From Variovorax boronicumulans (GTDB taxonomy: Bacteria; Pseudomonadota; Gammaproteobacteria; Burkholderiales; Burkholderiaceae_C): 64,000 nucleotides of DNA. Shown one piece after another: positions 37,701 to 48,563 of the stretch. Numbering within the stretch: the stretch's first letter is position 1; each line of letters begins with the position of its first letter. Location of the stretch: assembly GCF_030812215.1 (NCBI RefSeq), contig NZ_JAUSSG010000006.1:186001-250000 (forward strand), given 5' to 3'. The notes under the pieces were generated by a model, which was given only the letters and a program-made list of their open reading frames with translations, was not told the origin of the DNA and searched no databases. The translations under genes were made by a program, and so were the position numbers.

Positions 37701-38077
37701 GGCGTGGCGCGCCGCCGGTACAGGTGCCAGAGCAACGCGGCGATGGGCAGGTTCTTGAGCAGCGGACCCAGCGGATGAAGCCACAGCGTGGGCTGGAGGA
37801 AAGTCGCCACCGCGGTCATGAGCAGCATCAGGCCGAGCGCCGCGAGGTAACTGGCGCGGCCGGGCCGCAGCCAGAGCGCGAGGCCGATGACGAGATCGGC
37901 CGCCGCGCCGCCGAGGATCAGCGACTGCACCAGCCACGGCGGCGATGCGATGCCCGCATCGACCAGCACCTGGCGGCTCTGCCCGTTCAGCTCGACGATG
38001 CTGGCGAAGGCCGTGAACAGCCAGACCGCGACGAGGCTCAGGCGCAGCAGGCGGTCGTCGTCGGTCGGGCGGGTCAT
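37697..38077 (-). CDS. DoxX-like family membrane protein
   Basis: This 126-residue protein has four hydrophobic segments and DoxX-like features (LLRLSLVAVWLFTAFASI and GGAAADLVIGLALWL). It overlaps the saccharopine-dehydrogenase-like gene by four bases and the DUF2269 gene by four bases, so all three are translationally coupled. The DoxX relation is fairly clear by pattern, but the role in this operon is unknown. Confidence 0.82.
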   Translation of the reverse strand: MTRPTDDDRLLRLSLVAVWLFTAFASIVELNGQSRQVLVDAGIASPPWLVQSLILGGAAADLVIGLALWLRPGRASYLAALGLMLLMTAVATFLQPTLWLHPLGPLLKNLPIAALLWHLYRRRATP

Positions 38078-39192
38078 GGGGCGGACGCTGTCTCGTCGAT
38101 CACATCCGTCACCATGCCCCAGCGTGCAAACTCGGGCGCAAATTCCGGCAGTGTGAGCAGGCCGGCACAGGCGTGCGCGCCGACAGGGGGCGCATCGCCG
38201 CGCGCAACCCGGCGGGCCAGCAGGATCGCCGCCATGCAGGGAATCTCGGGACCATGGTTGTCGTCGGCCGCGATATGCCAGGCCCGGCGCGCGGCGGCGC
38301 CTTGTGCATCGGTGCCCTCGACGCGCACCACCATGCCGCCCAGCGCCGTACCCAGTGCATCGAACACGCCACCGGTGGAATGCAGCAACGGCGCCAGCTT
38401 CTGCGGCGCGCGCAGCAGGCCCACGCGGTGCATGAACGCCATGAAGGCGAAGGCCTGTTGCGCGATGCCCACTTCGAGCGCCGCGCGGAACATGACCGAC
38501 TGCACGCCCGCATAGCGCGCCGGGAAAAGTTCGAGGTCGGGGATGTCGCACAGCGCTCCCCGGCGTGGCCGCATGCGTGCGAACTGCACCTTCACCGGGT
38601 TCGCCCAGCCGGGCTGCTCGGTCCATCGACCGTCCTGCCAGACGCGGATCGGCGCGCCGCAGTAGGCGAGCACGCCCGCGAGCGTGGCTTCGCCGCGCGG
38701 CGCGCCTTGCGCCGGCGCAATACAGATGTCGATGCTGCGGATGCCTTGCCAGCCGGCCGCGAGGTGGTCGACCACCGCCGACGAGAGCGCCGGCACGGTG
38801 CTGGCGCCTGCGATGGCGGTCCGGCCAGCATCGCGGAACGTGGCGTCCATCGCGGCGGGAAAGTCGCAGACGAAACGGCGGCCGTCAGCCAGGTCGATGT
38901 AGTGCGCGCCAGCGGCCGCTGCGGCCAGCGGCACGCGGTAATCCTGGTTCTGGAACGGGCCGGCAGTGTGGATGACGAGATCGACGCCCAGGTAACCCAG
39001 GCCCTGCGCAAGATCCGGCGACTGCGCATCGACGCGCACACCGCGCGCATTGCCGCCCAGCGACTGCGCGAACGCCGTCGCCCGCTCCAGGTCGCGTCCA
39101 CCGACCAGCAGCTCGATGCCTGCATCCGCTGCCAACGCGCGGCAGATGCGCGCACCGAAGTTGCCGTAGCCGCCGAGCACCAGCGCCTTCAT
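38074..39192 (-). CDS. Saccharopine dehydrogenase-like NAD(P)-binding protein
   Basis: This 372-residue protein begins with a Rossmann motif (LVLGGYGNFGARICRAL, residues 5-20) and continues in saccharopine-reductase style: VIHTAGPFQNQDY and AGAHYIDLADGRRFV match the family. Enzymes of this fold reduce or split amine-keto acid adducts, and one member makes homospermidine-like compounds (carboxynorspermidine synthase). Its link to polyamines here is inferred from position beside an aminopropyltransferase and a FAD oxidase. The start overlaps the oxidase stop (ATGA). Confidence 0.85.
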   Translation of the reverse strand: MKALVLGGYGNFGARICRALAADAGIELLVGGRDLERATAFAQSLGGNARGVRVDAQSPDLAQGLGYLGVDLVIHTAGPFQNQDYRVPLAAAAAGAHYIDLADGRRFVCDFPAAMDATFRDAGRTAIAGASTVPALSSAVVDHLAAGWQGIRSIDICIAPAQGAPRGEATLAGVLAYCGAPIRVWQDGRWTEQPGWANPVKVQFARMRPRRGALCDIPDLELFPARYAGVQSVMFRAALEVGIAQQAFAFMAFMHRVGLLRAPQKLAPLLHSTGGVFDALGTALGGMVVRVEGTDAQGAAARRAWHIAADDNHGPEIPCMAAILLARRVARGDAPPVGAHACAGLLTLPEFAPEFARWGMVTDVIDETASAP

Positions 39193-40820
39193 GCCAGGCT
39201 CGCCCCCGCGACGTGGCCGCGCGTGAACGCCTCCTCGAAGATCGAGTAGCCCGACCAGTCCGCGTGCGCGAACGACAGGCGCCCCGCGATGACGCTGCCG
39301 CGATGCGCATCGTCCGGTGCCGTGCGTTGCGAGCCGATCTCCGCCAGCAGCCCGGGCCGAGGAATCGACATGGCATGGCCGTAGCGCGTGATCTCGATGC
39401 GCGAGGCGAGCGAGGGCAGGTCGGGGTGGGGCACCGACAGCTCGGCGAGCAGGTCGTCGCGCCAGCCGGTCCAGGGGCGCTCCAGCAGCAGCTTGCGGCC
39501 GTCGGCGGTGTCGTAGCGGCTCGGGCCCAACGGCCGGTACCAGCTCAGCACGGTGCCGCGCGGCGTGGGGTCGAGCGTCTGATGGCGCGCATCGACATAC
39601 CCGAGGCCGCGCGTGCCGTAGATCACGTTGTCCCAGCTCGGCGCAGCGCCCATGCGGTCGGCCAGCGGGCCGCGCAGGTGAACGTTGGCGACGAGCCACG
39701 GCGCATAGCGCACATGCGCGGCGGCGTGCTTCAGCACCTCGGGTGTGTTCTCGACCACGCGCGCGGCAATGAACACCGGCAGCGCGACGATGCAGCGCTC
39801 GGCCTGCCAGCGCACCAGCGATTTCGATGCGGCATCCCACGCATCGACCTCAACCCCGCCGCGCAATTCGGCGATGCGCGTGACGACCTGTCCCGTGCGC
39901 AGGCGCTCGCCGAGCGGCGCGGCCAGTTGCCTGGTTAACCAGCCGTTGCCTTCTGACCAGGTGAGCACGCCATCGCGCTCGGGGTTCGCATCATTGGCGC
40001 TGCCGCTCGGATCGCCGGGCGCATGAAAGCCGTGCCGGCTAGCGAAGTAGTGGATGCCGGCCCACGCCGACACCTGCTCGATGCCCGCGCCGTAGTCGTC
40101 GCGGCAGCAGTAGTCGAGGTACCAGCGCAGCTGCGCATCGCTGAAGCCCTCGCTGTCGAGCCAGCGCGAAAAAGCGATGGCATCGAGCGCCAGCAGTTCG
40201 GGCGTGACCGCGACCTTGAGCGTCGGAATGGCGAAGTGCGCCGCGTGCTGCAGCGCATCGATGCGCTGCGAGAACTTGCGGTACTGCGCCTGCGTGTCGG
40301 CGCCCACGCCATGCACGGGGAGCAGGCCGTCCTGCCATTCGCCGTGGAAGAACAGGCGCTCCTGCGGGCTGTGGCAAAGGGTGCGCTCGTCGTATTCCCA
40401 ACGGCCCGCCACGCGCTGGCGAAGGCCCAGTTCCTCCAGCAGGTCCTGCACCTCGCGCGCATCGTCGCCGGGCACCGGCAGGTAGTGCGCGCCGAGCGGG
40501 CAGGCGATGCCGTTGACCATGCCGCCGCGCGCATTGCCGCCGGCACTGTCTTCGAGTTCGAGCAGGGTGAAGTCGTCGATGCCCGCGAGCCGGAGGGCCC
40601 GCGCGGCGGCAAGACCCGCGACACCGCCACCGGCGATCACCACGCGCGTGCGCTTGACGGTCGCGGGCGCCTGGCTCTTGAGTGCGCCGTCGCGCATGGC
40701 ATGGCCGCGCGCGACATCGATGCCGGTGAAGCCGCCTTCGATGGGCGGCGGCACCTCGCACCCGGCCAGCGCCAGGGCGCCCGCCGCACCCGCCACGCCG
40801 AGAAAGTCGCGCCGTTGCAT
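39189..40820 (-). CDS. FAD-dependent amine-oxidase-like protein with Tat/lipoprotein signal
   Basis: This 543-residue flavoprotein has the dinucleotide-binding motif VVIAGGGVAGLAAARALR (about 60-77) and LLELEDSAGGNARGG, typical of the amine oxidase/phytoene desaturase group. Its N-terminus MQRRDFLGVAGAAGALALAGC has a Tat twin-arginine motif and a lipobox with Cys21, so it should be folded in the cytoplasm, exported, and tethered to a membrane. A polyamine substrate is plausible because the preceding gene is an aminopropyltransferase; this is inference. It starts ten bases after that gene. Confidence 0.85.
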   Translation of the reverse strand: MQRRDFLGVAGAAGALALAGCEVPPPIEGGFTGIDVARGHAMRDGALKSQAPATVKRTRVVIAGGGVAGLAAARALRLAGIDDFTLLELEDSAGGNARGGMVNGIACPLGAHYLPVPGDDAREVQDLLEELGLRQRVAGRWEYDERTLCHSPQERLFFHGEWQDGLLPVHGVGADTQAQYRKFSQRIDALQHAAHFAIPTLKVAVTPELLALDAIAFSRWLDSEGFSDAQLRWYLDYCCRDDYGAGIEQVSAWAGIHYFASRHGFHAPGDPSGSANDANPERDGVLTWSEGNGWLTRQLAAPLGERLRTGQVVTRIAELRGGVEVDAWDAASKSLVRWQAERCIVALPVFIAARVVENTPEVLKHAAAHVRYAPWLVANVHLRGPLADRMGAAPSWDNVIYGTRGLGYVDARHQTLDPTPRGTVLSWYRPLGPSRYDTADGRKLLLERPWTGWRDDLLAELSVPHPDLPSLASRIEITRYGHAMSIPRPGLLAEIGSQRTAPDDAHRGSVIAGRLSFAHADWSGYSIFEEAFTRGHVAGASLA

Positions 40821-40830
40821 GGTGTCGAAG

Positions 40831-42399
40831 CTAGTGCGCCATGACCTTGCCCCACTCCTGCTCATAGGTGGTGACGAGGGTCTGGTTCGACAGGCGGTTC
40901 ACCTCGGCCGGCACGCGCGCCATGTCGAGCGGGAAGTCGAACATCAGAGGCAGCGTCGAGGGCGAGAGGAACCGCAGCCCCGAGGGCAGCGCATAGGGCA
41001 TCCGGTAGGGCCGGCGGCTCGCGATGATGTAGCCCCATTCGCCGAAGCTCGGCACGTGCGCGTGGTAGGGCGTCGCGCGCAGGCCGACAGACTCGATGGT
41101 CGTCGCCACGGTCCAGTAGCTCTTGCGCGCCACCAGCGGCGAGGTGGTCTGGACCACCGCGTACCCGCTGGCCGAAAGGCGCTTTTCGAGCAGCGAATAG
41201 AAGCTGTTGGTGTAGAGCTTGCCGATCGCGAAGTTGGTCGGATCGGGAAAGTCGACCACGATCACATCGAACATGTCGCCGGGCTGTTGCAACCACTGGA
41301 AGGCATCGGTATTGACGATCTTCACCTTGGGCGACGACAGCGAATGTCCGTTGAGGGCCGCCAGCGTTTCATGCCCGGTGAAGAGCTGGGTCATGTTCGG
41401 GTCGAGCTCCACCAGCGTGACCGATTCGACTGAGGGGTACTTCAGGATCTCTCGCACCGCCATGCCGTCGCCGCCGCCGAGCACCGCGACCTTCTTGGGC
41501 GCGCCCTGCGCGGCCATCACCGGATGCACCAGCGCTTCGTGATAGCGGTATTCGTCGCGCTCCGAGAACTGCAGGTTGCCGTTCAGGAACAGGCGATGCC
41601 CGAGCTGCCCGCGCGTGACCACGATGCGCTGATAGGGCGAGGTGGCGCTGAACACGATGCGGTCTTGATAGAACTTGTCTTCGGCCAGCGTGGTGATGTG
41701 GTCGGCCCCCACGAAGGCGCCGATCAGCGCGGCCAGCGCGAGAAAGCAGGCCAGTGCGTGCGCGCCGACACGGCGCAATTCATGGCGAAAGAGCCACAGC
41801 GCCCACACCGCGACCGCCGCATTCATGACGCCGAACAGCAGGCCGGTGCGAATCATGCCGAGCTGCGGCACGAGGATGAGCGGAAACGCCACCGACACCG
41901 CGAGCGCGCCGAGGTAGTCGAAGGTCAGCACCTGCGACACCAGGTCCTTGAGCACGATGTTGCGCTTCAGGATGCGCATGACCAGCGGGATCTCGAGCCC
42001 GACCAGCGTGCCGACGACCATCACGAGCCCGTAGAGCAGCAGGCGGAACGCGCCCGGCACGTAGGCGTTGGCCAGGAACAGGATCGCCGGCAGCGCACCG
42101 CCGATCAGCGCCACGAGCAGCTCGATGCGAAGGAAGTGCGCCGGCAGCTGGCGGTCGAAATAGCGCGAGAGCCAGGAGCCCACGCCCATCGCGAACAGGT
42201 AGGTGCCGATGATGGTGCTGAACTGCAGCACCGAGTCGCCGAGCAGGTAGGAGCTCAGCGCCGCCGCGCTCAGTTCGTAGACCAGCCCGCAGGCCGCGAC
42301 CACGAACACGCTGGCGAGCAGGGCGATCTCGACGGGCTGCGGCCCGCGCGCATCGGCTGGGCGCGCGGACACTTCCGCTGGACTGACGGGAGCGTCCAT
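40831..42399 (-). CDS. Polyamine aminopropyltransferase with N-terminal membrane domain
   Basis: This 522-residue protein joins about seven membrane helices (residues 25-240) to a spermidine-synthase-like domain. The AdoMet-type motif VAVLGGGDGMAVREILKYP is at about 300-318, followed by TLVELDP, and the catalytic region reads VVDFPDPTNFAIGKLY. It should transfer an aminopropyl group from decarboxylated AdoMet to a diamine, at the membrane. It sits between DUF350 and the Tat-exported FAD oxidase, a combination reported in comparative genomics of polyamine-linked envelope systems. The acceptor is unknown. Confidence 0.92.
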   Translation of the reverse strand: MDAPVSPAEVSARPADARGPQPVEIALLASVFVVAACGLVYELSAAALSSYLLGDSVLQFSTIIGTYLFAMGVGSWLSRYFDRQLPAHFLRIELLVALIGGALPAILFLANAYVPGAFRLLLYGLVMVVGTLVGLEIPLVMRILKRNIVLKDLVSQVLTFDYLGALAVSVAFPLILVPQLGMIRTGLLFGVMNAAVAVWALWLFRHELRRVGAHALACFLALAALIGAFVGADHITTLAEDKFYQDRIVFSATSPYQRIVVTRGQLGHRLFLNGNLQFSERDEYRYHEALVHPVMAAQGAPKKVAVLGGGDGMAVREILKYPSVESVTLVELDPNMTQLFTGHETLAALNGHSLSSPKVKIVNTDAFQWLQQPGDMFDVIVVDFPDPTNFAIGKLYTNSFYSLLEKRLSASGYAVVQTTSPLVARKSYWTVATTIESVGLRATPYHAHVPSFGEWGYIIASRRPYRMPYALPSGLRFLSPSTLPLMFDFPLDMARVPAEVNRLSNQTLVTTYEQEWGKVMAH

Positions 42400-42417
42400 G
42401 AATCAGGCGGCCGCCGC

Positions 42418-42502
42418 CGGGCCGCCCCAAGGCGAGCCGCGCCTCCCCCTCGGGGGGTGGCGAATGACACGTAGCGAAGCGAAGTGCAAAGCCGGGGGGC
42501 TA
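42418..42502 (-). repeat. Intergenic hairpin repeat, copy A (between DUF350 and aminopropyltransferase genes)
   Basis: On the minus strand it begins right at the DUF350 stop: CCCCCCGGCTTTGCACTTCG, then a spacer and the hairpin CCCCC-CGA-GGGGG, then a GC-rich arm with GCCTTGGGGCGG. Its layout parallels copy B at 44334-44392. Such elements recur in Comamonadaceae genomes. The hairpin might weaken transcription or stabilise mRNA between cotranscribed genes. Confidence 0.7.
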
Positions 42503-42718
42503 ATGAATTGCTGCGGCGACGATGATGCAGATGCCCAGACTCATCGCGGCGACGACCAGGCCCAGTGCCACGTTCTGCTTCTCGACGATCTCGCCCCACA
42601 GGTCATAGGGCGTGATCTTGTCGATGATCAGGAAGCAGAGCCAGAAAATCACCACGCCGATCAGCGCGTACACGAGCGATCCGAGGACCACGCCCGGTTT
42701 CAGCCATTCAAATCCCAT
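42500..42718 (-). CDS. DUF350 family membrane protein
   Basis: This 72-residue protein has two hydrophobic helices (VYALIGVVIFWLCFLIIDKI and NVALGLVVAAMSLGICIIVAAAI). The motif DKITPYDLWGEIVEKQNVALG is typical of DUF350 (YjfL-like) proteins, which are found with PspA-like, SPFH-like and polyamine-enzyme genes. GGAGG precedes the ATG. It is 45 bases after DUF4178. The family function is unknown. Confidence 0.9.
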   Translation of the reverse strand: MGFEWLKPGVVLGSLVYALIGVVIFWLCFLIIDKITPYDLWGEIVEKQNVALGLVVAAMSLGICIIVAAAIH

Positions 42719-42763
42719 GGGGACCTCCAGTCGTAGTAGTAAGAGACATCACGCGAATCCTTG

Positions 42764-44251
42764 TCATTTGTGGCCGCCGCCGCTCGAGGAGCCGCCGTAC
42801 GAGCCGCCCGAGCTGCGGTAGCCGCTCGAGGAACCACCGCGGCCGCTGCAGGTGCTCAGGATGATCAGCAGGATGATGATCACCACGATGATCAGGATGA
42901 TCGTGCCGCAGCCCATGCCCGAGGCGGCGCTCACCGGCAGCGCGTCGCCGCGCTTGAACATGTCCTTCTTGGCATCGAGCTTGAACGCGGTCGCGACCAC
43001 GCCGCTGTCCAGCTTGATGCCCGAGGACCAGGTGAGCTCGTTGGCCGAGCGCTCCATCGACAGCAGCGCCGGGCCACTGGCGAAGTCGCGGTTGAAGGTT
43101 TTTTGCCCGCGCTCGACCTGCCAGTAGAACTCGCCCGCCACGTAGGTGGTCTCGGCGTTGTAGGCGTACTGCTGCTGGTAGCGCTTGCTCAAGTAAGTGG
43201 CGGTGCTGCCGTTCTCGGCCATCACCGGCGCGCCGGTGGTCGGCTTGACCATGCTCCAGCCGTCCTCGGCATCCACCAGGAAGCTGAAGCCGCGCTTCTT
43301 GTTGTAGAGCAGGTACTCGTCCCAGCCGAAGTACTCGTCGTCGCCGGGCTCCACGCCCATGCGGTGCTGGAAGCCCACCACCTGCCATTGCGCGCCCTGC
43401 AGCTGGCCCATGGTGCCGAGCGCGATGAGCGGGCGCACCGGCTCGTCCTGCGCCGCATGCTTGAGCTCGCCGCCGATGCCCTGCGACAGGTCGATGATGC
43501 TGTTGCACGAGCGGCAGGTGATGCTCTTGCTGTCGGCCAGGTTGACGGTGACCGGCGAGCCGCAATTGGGGCAGTTGAAGCTGCGGCCCTTTTCGTCCTT
43601 CGCCGATTCGTCCCGCAGGCCGGAGAGCTGCAGGTCTTCCAGCTGCACCGAGCGGCCGAGGTACGCGCTGGGCGTGGCGGTGCCGTAGTCGATGCTGAGC
43701 ACCAGCCCCTTGTCGCTGCGCAGCTCGACCATCGCGAACGGCCGGCCGAGATCGGGCAGGTGCGGCAGCTCGCCCTGCGCGGAAGTCAGCGCAACCTGCT
43801 CGTTCGAGGTGACGGTGTAGCTCTGGCCCGCGAAGGCGCTGGTGGCGCCCACGCGCAGGTCGACCGGCGGCGGCGCGGTGCGCTGCAGGTCGAAGGGCAG
43901 CGCGAAGACGTAGGCGCCGTTGTCCTCGCTGAGGATGGCGGTGCGCTCGTCGTCGAGCGCGGCGATCCATTCGGTCCAGCGGCCACCGGGGTAGGTGTAT
44001 TGCAGCCGGCCGATCAGGGTGAAGGGCTTGTCCTGGATGCGGCCGGTGGCGAAGAGCTGCAACGGGCTGAAGTCGTCGAACAGCTCCGCCATCTTGCCGG
44101 TGCGCGCGAGCGTCTCGCCCTGACGCACGACGGTGCTCTGGCAGTAAGGGCAAACCGCGTGCGTCGATTGCGCCGAGCGGAATTCGACCGGTGCGCCGCA
44201 GCCGGGGCAGGGCGCGCGGTAGTAGCGTTGGTTGCCGGTTTCCTCAGCCAT
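42764..44251 (-). CDS. DUF4178 domain protein with two zinc ribbons
   Basis: This 495-residue protein has a first zinc ribbon (Cys15, 18, 34, 37), a DUF4178 domain, a second ribbon near 222-245 (CPNCGSPVTV ... CRSCNS) and another DUF4178-like region (YFGWDEYLLYNKKRGFSFLV). Its C-terminal helix GTIILIIVVIIILLIILSTC is followed by a Gly/Ser-rich tail ending HK, so it is a membrane-tethered protein with most of its mass in the cytoplasm. DUF4178 proteins cluster with SPFH and polyamine genes. Its function is unknown. Confidence 0.9.
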   Translation of the reverse strand: MAEETGNQRYYRAPCPGCGAPVEFRSAQSTHAVCPYCQSTVVRQGETLARTGKMAELFDDFSPLQLFATGRIQDKPFTLIGRLQYTYPGGRWTEWIAALDDERTAILSEDNGAYVFALPFDLQRTAPPPVDLRVGATSAFAGQSYTVTSNEQVALTSAQGELPHLPDLGRPFAMVELRSDKGLVLSIDYGTATPSAYLGRSVQLEDLQLSGLRDESAKDEKGRSFNCPNCGSPVTVNLADSKSITCRSCNSIIDLSQGIGGELKHAAQDEPVRPLIALGTMGQLQGAQWQVVGFQHRMGVEPGDDEYFGWDEYLLYNKKRGFSFLVDAEDGWSMVKPTTGAPVMAENGSTATYLSKRYQQQYAYNAETTYVAGEFYWQVERGQKTFNRDFASGPALLSMERSANELTWSSGIKLDSGVVATAFKLDAKKDMFKRGDALPVSAASGMGCGTIILIIVVIIILLIILSTCSGRGGSSSGYRSSGGSYGGSSSGGGHK

Positions 44252-44333
44252 GGCACCCCACGAAGGCGACGGCTGTTGCTACGGCTGCAGCTGCGGGAAA
44301 TGCCGTGGAACCGATCACACCGGGCCACAGGCA

Positions 44334-44392
44334 TCGCCCCCTGCAAGGGGGAAGGAGAAGCGACACGAAGTGCGCGAAGCCTGGGGGTTAAA
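44334..44392 (-). repeat. Intergenic hairpin repeat, copy B (between SPFH and DUF4178 genes)
   Basis: On the minus strand it starts beside the SPFH stop with CCCCCAGGCTTCGCGCACTTCG, then TCGCTTCTCC, then the hairpin CCCCC-TTGCA-GGGGG. Its plan matches copy A: C-run, GGCTT, CACTTCG, spacer, C5/G5 hairpin. Confidence 0.7.
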
Positions 44393-45446
44393 CCAGCTTC
44401 TTGAGCAGGTCTGCCTTCTTGGCGTCGAACTCTTCTTGCGTAAGGATGCCCTTGGTCTTGAGCTCGCCGAGTTTCTCGAGCGTGGTCATCACGTCGGCCG
44501 GGCTCACCACGGCCACGGCGGGTTGCGAAGCTGCTGCCGTATTGGCCGCAGCCGCGGCCGCCGCGTTGGGGCTCAGGCCCTGTGCGAGGTTCTGCGCCAG
44601 CACCTGGCCGAGCGCCACGCCGGCGCCCAGGCCCATCGCATCGCCCACGACGCCGCCGCCGTTGGCTGCGCCTTCGGCGAACTTCGGAATCGCCTGTGCC
44701 GTCTGGTACTGCATGAACTTGCCCATGTCGTTGCCGACCATGCCCATGCCGATCTTCTGGTCGAGGATCTTCTGCAGCTCTTCGGGCAGCGAGACGTTCT
44801 GGACCGTGATGTTCTCGAGCTTGATGCCGATCTTCTCGAACTCGGGCACGAGCTGCGCGGCGAGCGCCTGCGCGAACTGGATCTGGTTGGCCGCGAGGTC
44901 GAGGAAAGGCACGCCGCTGGAAGCAATCGCGTTGCTGATGTTCTGCAGCACGAGGCCGCGCAGCTGGCCGTCCAGGTCGGCCACGCTGTAGATGTCGCGC
45001 GTGCCGGAGATCTCGGTGTGGAACAGCTTGGCGTCGCCGATGCGGAAGCTGTAGTTGCCGAAGGCCCGCAGGCGCACGGCGCCGAAGTCCTTGTCGCGGA
45101 TGGTGATCGGCTGGGGCGTGCCCCACTTCTGGTCGACCTGCTGGCGGGTGCTGAAGAAGTAGACGTCGCTCTTGAAGGGAGATTCGAAGAGCTTGTCCCA
45201 GTTCTTCAGGTACGTGAGCACGGGCAGCGTCTGCGTCGTGAGCTTGTACATGCCGGGGCCGAACACGTCGGCCACCTTGCCTTCGTTGACGAACACGGCC
45301 ACCTGCGATTCGCGAACGGTGAGCGAGGCGCCGTTCTGGATTTCCATCTCGGCCATCGGGAAGCGCCAGGCCAGCGTGCCATCGCCGGTCTCGGTCCACT
45401 GGATGATGTCGATGAACTGTTTCTTGATGAAATCCATCAGGGCCAT
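44388..45446 (-). CDS. SPFH/Band-7 domain protein with C-terminal SHOCT motif
   Basis: This 352-residue protein begins MALMDFIKKQFIDIIQW and has an SPFH-like domain, similar to YdjI-type virion-core-like proteins. A helical segment (EELQKILDQKIGMGMVGND) and an Ala-rich linker follow, and the C-terminus LGELKTKGILTQEEFDAKK fits a SHOCT oligomerisation motif. No membrane helix is visible; such proteins often form membrane-associated scaffolds. AGGAG precedes the ATG. It is the first gene of the DUF4178-DUF350-aminopropyltransferase unit. Confidence 0.9.
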   Translation of the reverse strand: MALMDFIKKQFIDIIQWTETGDGTLAWRFPMAEMEIQNGASLTVRESQVAVFVNEGKVADVFGPGMYKLTTQTLPVLTYLKNWDKLFESPFKSDVYFFSTRQQVDQKWGTPQPITIRDKDFGAVRLRAFGNYSFRIGDAKLFHTEISGTRDIYSVADLDGQLRGLVLQNISNAIASSGVPFLDLAANQIQFAQALAAQLVPEFEKIGIKLENITVQNVSLPEELQKILDQKIGMGMVGNDMGKFMQYQTAQAIPKFAEGAANGGGVVGDAMGLGAGVALGQVLAQNLAQGLSPNAAAAAAANTAAASQPAVAVVSPADVMTTLEKLGELKTKGILTQEEFDAKKADLLKKLV

Positions 45447-45617
45447 GGTTGCTCCTCGTCTTCAGGTGTTTTGTCCGGACCGAGCATATTGCCACATCGT
45501 CTTGACAAAGCCCCGTGCTTTTGGTCATGCCGCACCCTGGCCATGCGGCGTATGGCTGGCACAACCGAGGTCTACAATCGGCGCCCCCAGAAGAAGCGCC
45601 ACCAGGAGCTACGGCAC

Positions 45618-47966
<2,349 letters not shown>

Positions 47967-47971
47967 GCCAT

Positions 47972-48040
47972 TTGGCGAGAGTGGTCGCCAACTTAAGACG
48001 CCACGTTCGCCCCTCTGGACTGCTCAAACTTTGAGCAGTC
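47972..48040 (+). terminator. Two hairpins downstream of maeB
   Basis: TTGGCGA-GAGTGG-TCGCCAA (47972-47991) and GACTGCTCAA-ACT-TTGAGCAGTC (48018-48040) are perfect inverted repeats with 7- and 10-base arms. The second is followed by a T-rich but interrupted stretch (TTGCTATTTT). Together they look like a maeB terminator region; an operator for the RNase gene is the alternative. Confidence 0.55.
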
Positions 48041-48149
48041 GCTTGCTATTTTCGCCAGCGTGGTGCACACTCGCGGGCTTGAATTTGCGGGTTAACCCCA
48101 AGGTTGAGCGCAATTCGAAACCCCCCGCTCTTTTCTCCTGTGGTGTCCC

Positions 48150-48563
48150 ATGGCGGCTTACGCCTCGATCACGTCCTCTGTCTCAAAGTTTGCGCTCACC
48201 AGCCTGATGCTGTTGGCGTTGACGACGGGGGCCGAGGCCCGCGGATGGTTCGGCGCAGGAAAAACGTCCGCTGAGGAATCGATTGCACTGACCGATCTCC
48301 CGGTCCAGGGCCAGCGAACCTATCAGGCCATCTTGAACGGTGGCCCCTTCCGGTACGAAAAGGACGGCACTGTATTTGGCAATCGCGAGCGTCTCCTGCC
48401 GCCGGCACGGCGCGGCCACTACCGGGAGTACACGGTGACGACACCGGGCGCTCGCAACCGGGGTGCCCAGCGAATCGTCTGCGGTGGCGAGCAGCGCACG
48501 ACGCCCGAGGCCTGCTGGTACACGGCAGACCACTATGCAAGTTTCAGACGGATTGCGCCATGA
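48150..48563 (+). CDS. Secreted guanyl-specific ribonuclease (RNase Sa/N1 family)
   Basis: This 137-residue protein has a signal peptide (cleavage near residue 30, GAEARG) and a microbial RNase domain. Segments ILNGGPFRYEKDG, YREYTVTTPGARNRG and TADHYASF match RNase Sa closely. By alignment to RNase Sa the catalytic residues are Glu93, Arg104 and His128. It should cut RNA after guanosine outside the cytoplasm, for nutrition or competition. The gene overlaps the barstar gene by four bases (ATGA), so the immunity protein is made together with it. Confidence 0.93.
   Translation: MAAYASITSSVSKFALTSLMLLALTTGAEARGWFGAGKTSAEESIALTDLPVQGQRTYQAILNGGPFRYEKDGTVFGNRERLLPPARRGHYREYTVTTPGARNRGAQRIVCGGEQRTTPEACWYTADHYASFRRIAP

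Noticed and set aside
44232..45617. Upstream in-frame extension of maeB
   Set aside because: The extension is antisense to the SPFH gene; AGGAG and homologous N-terminus begin at ATG 45618.
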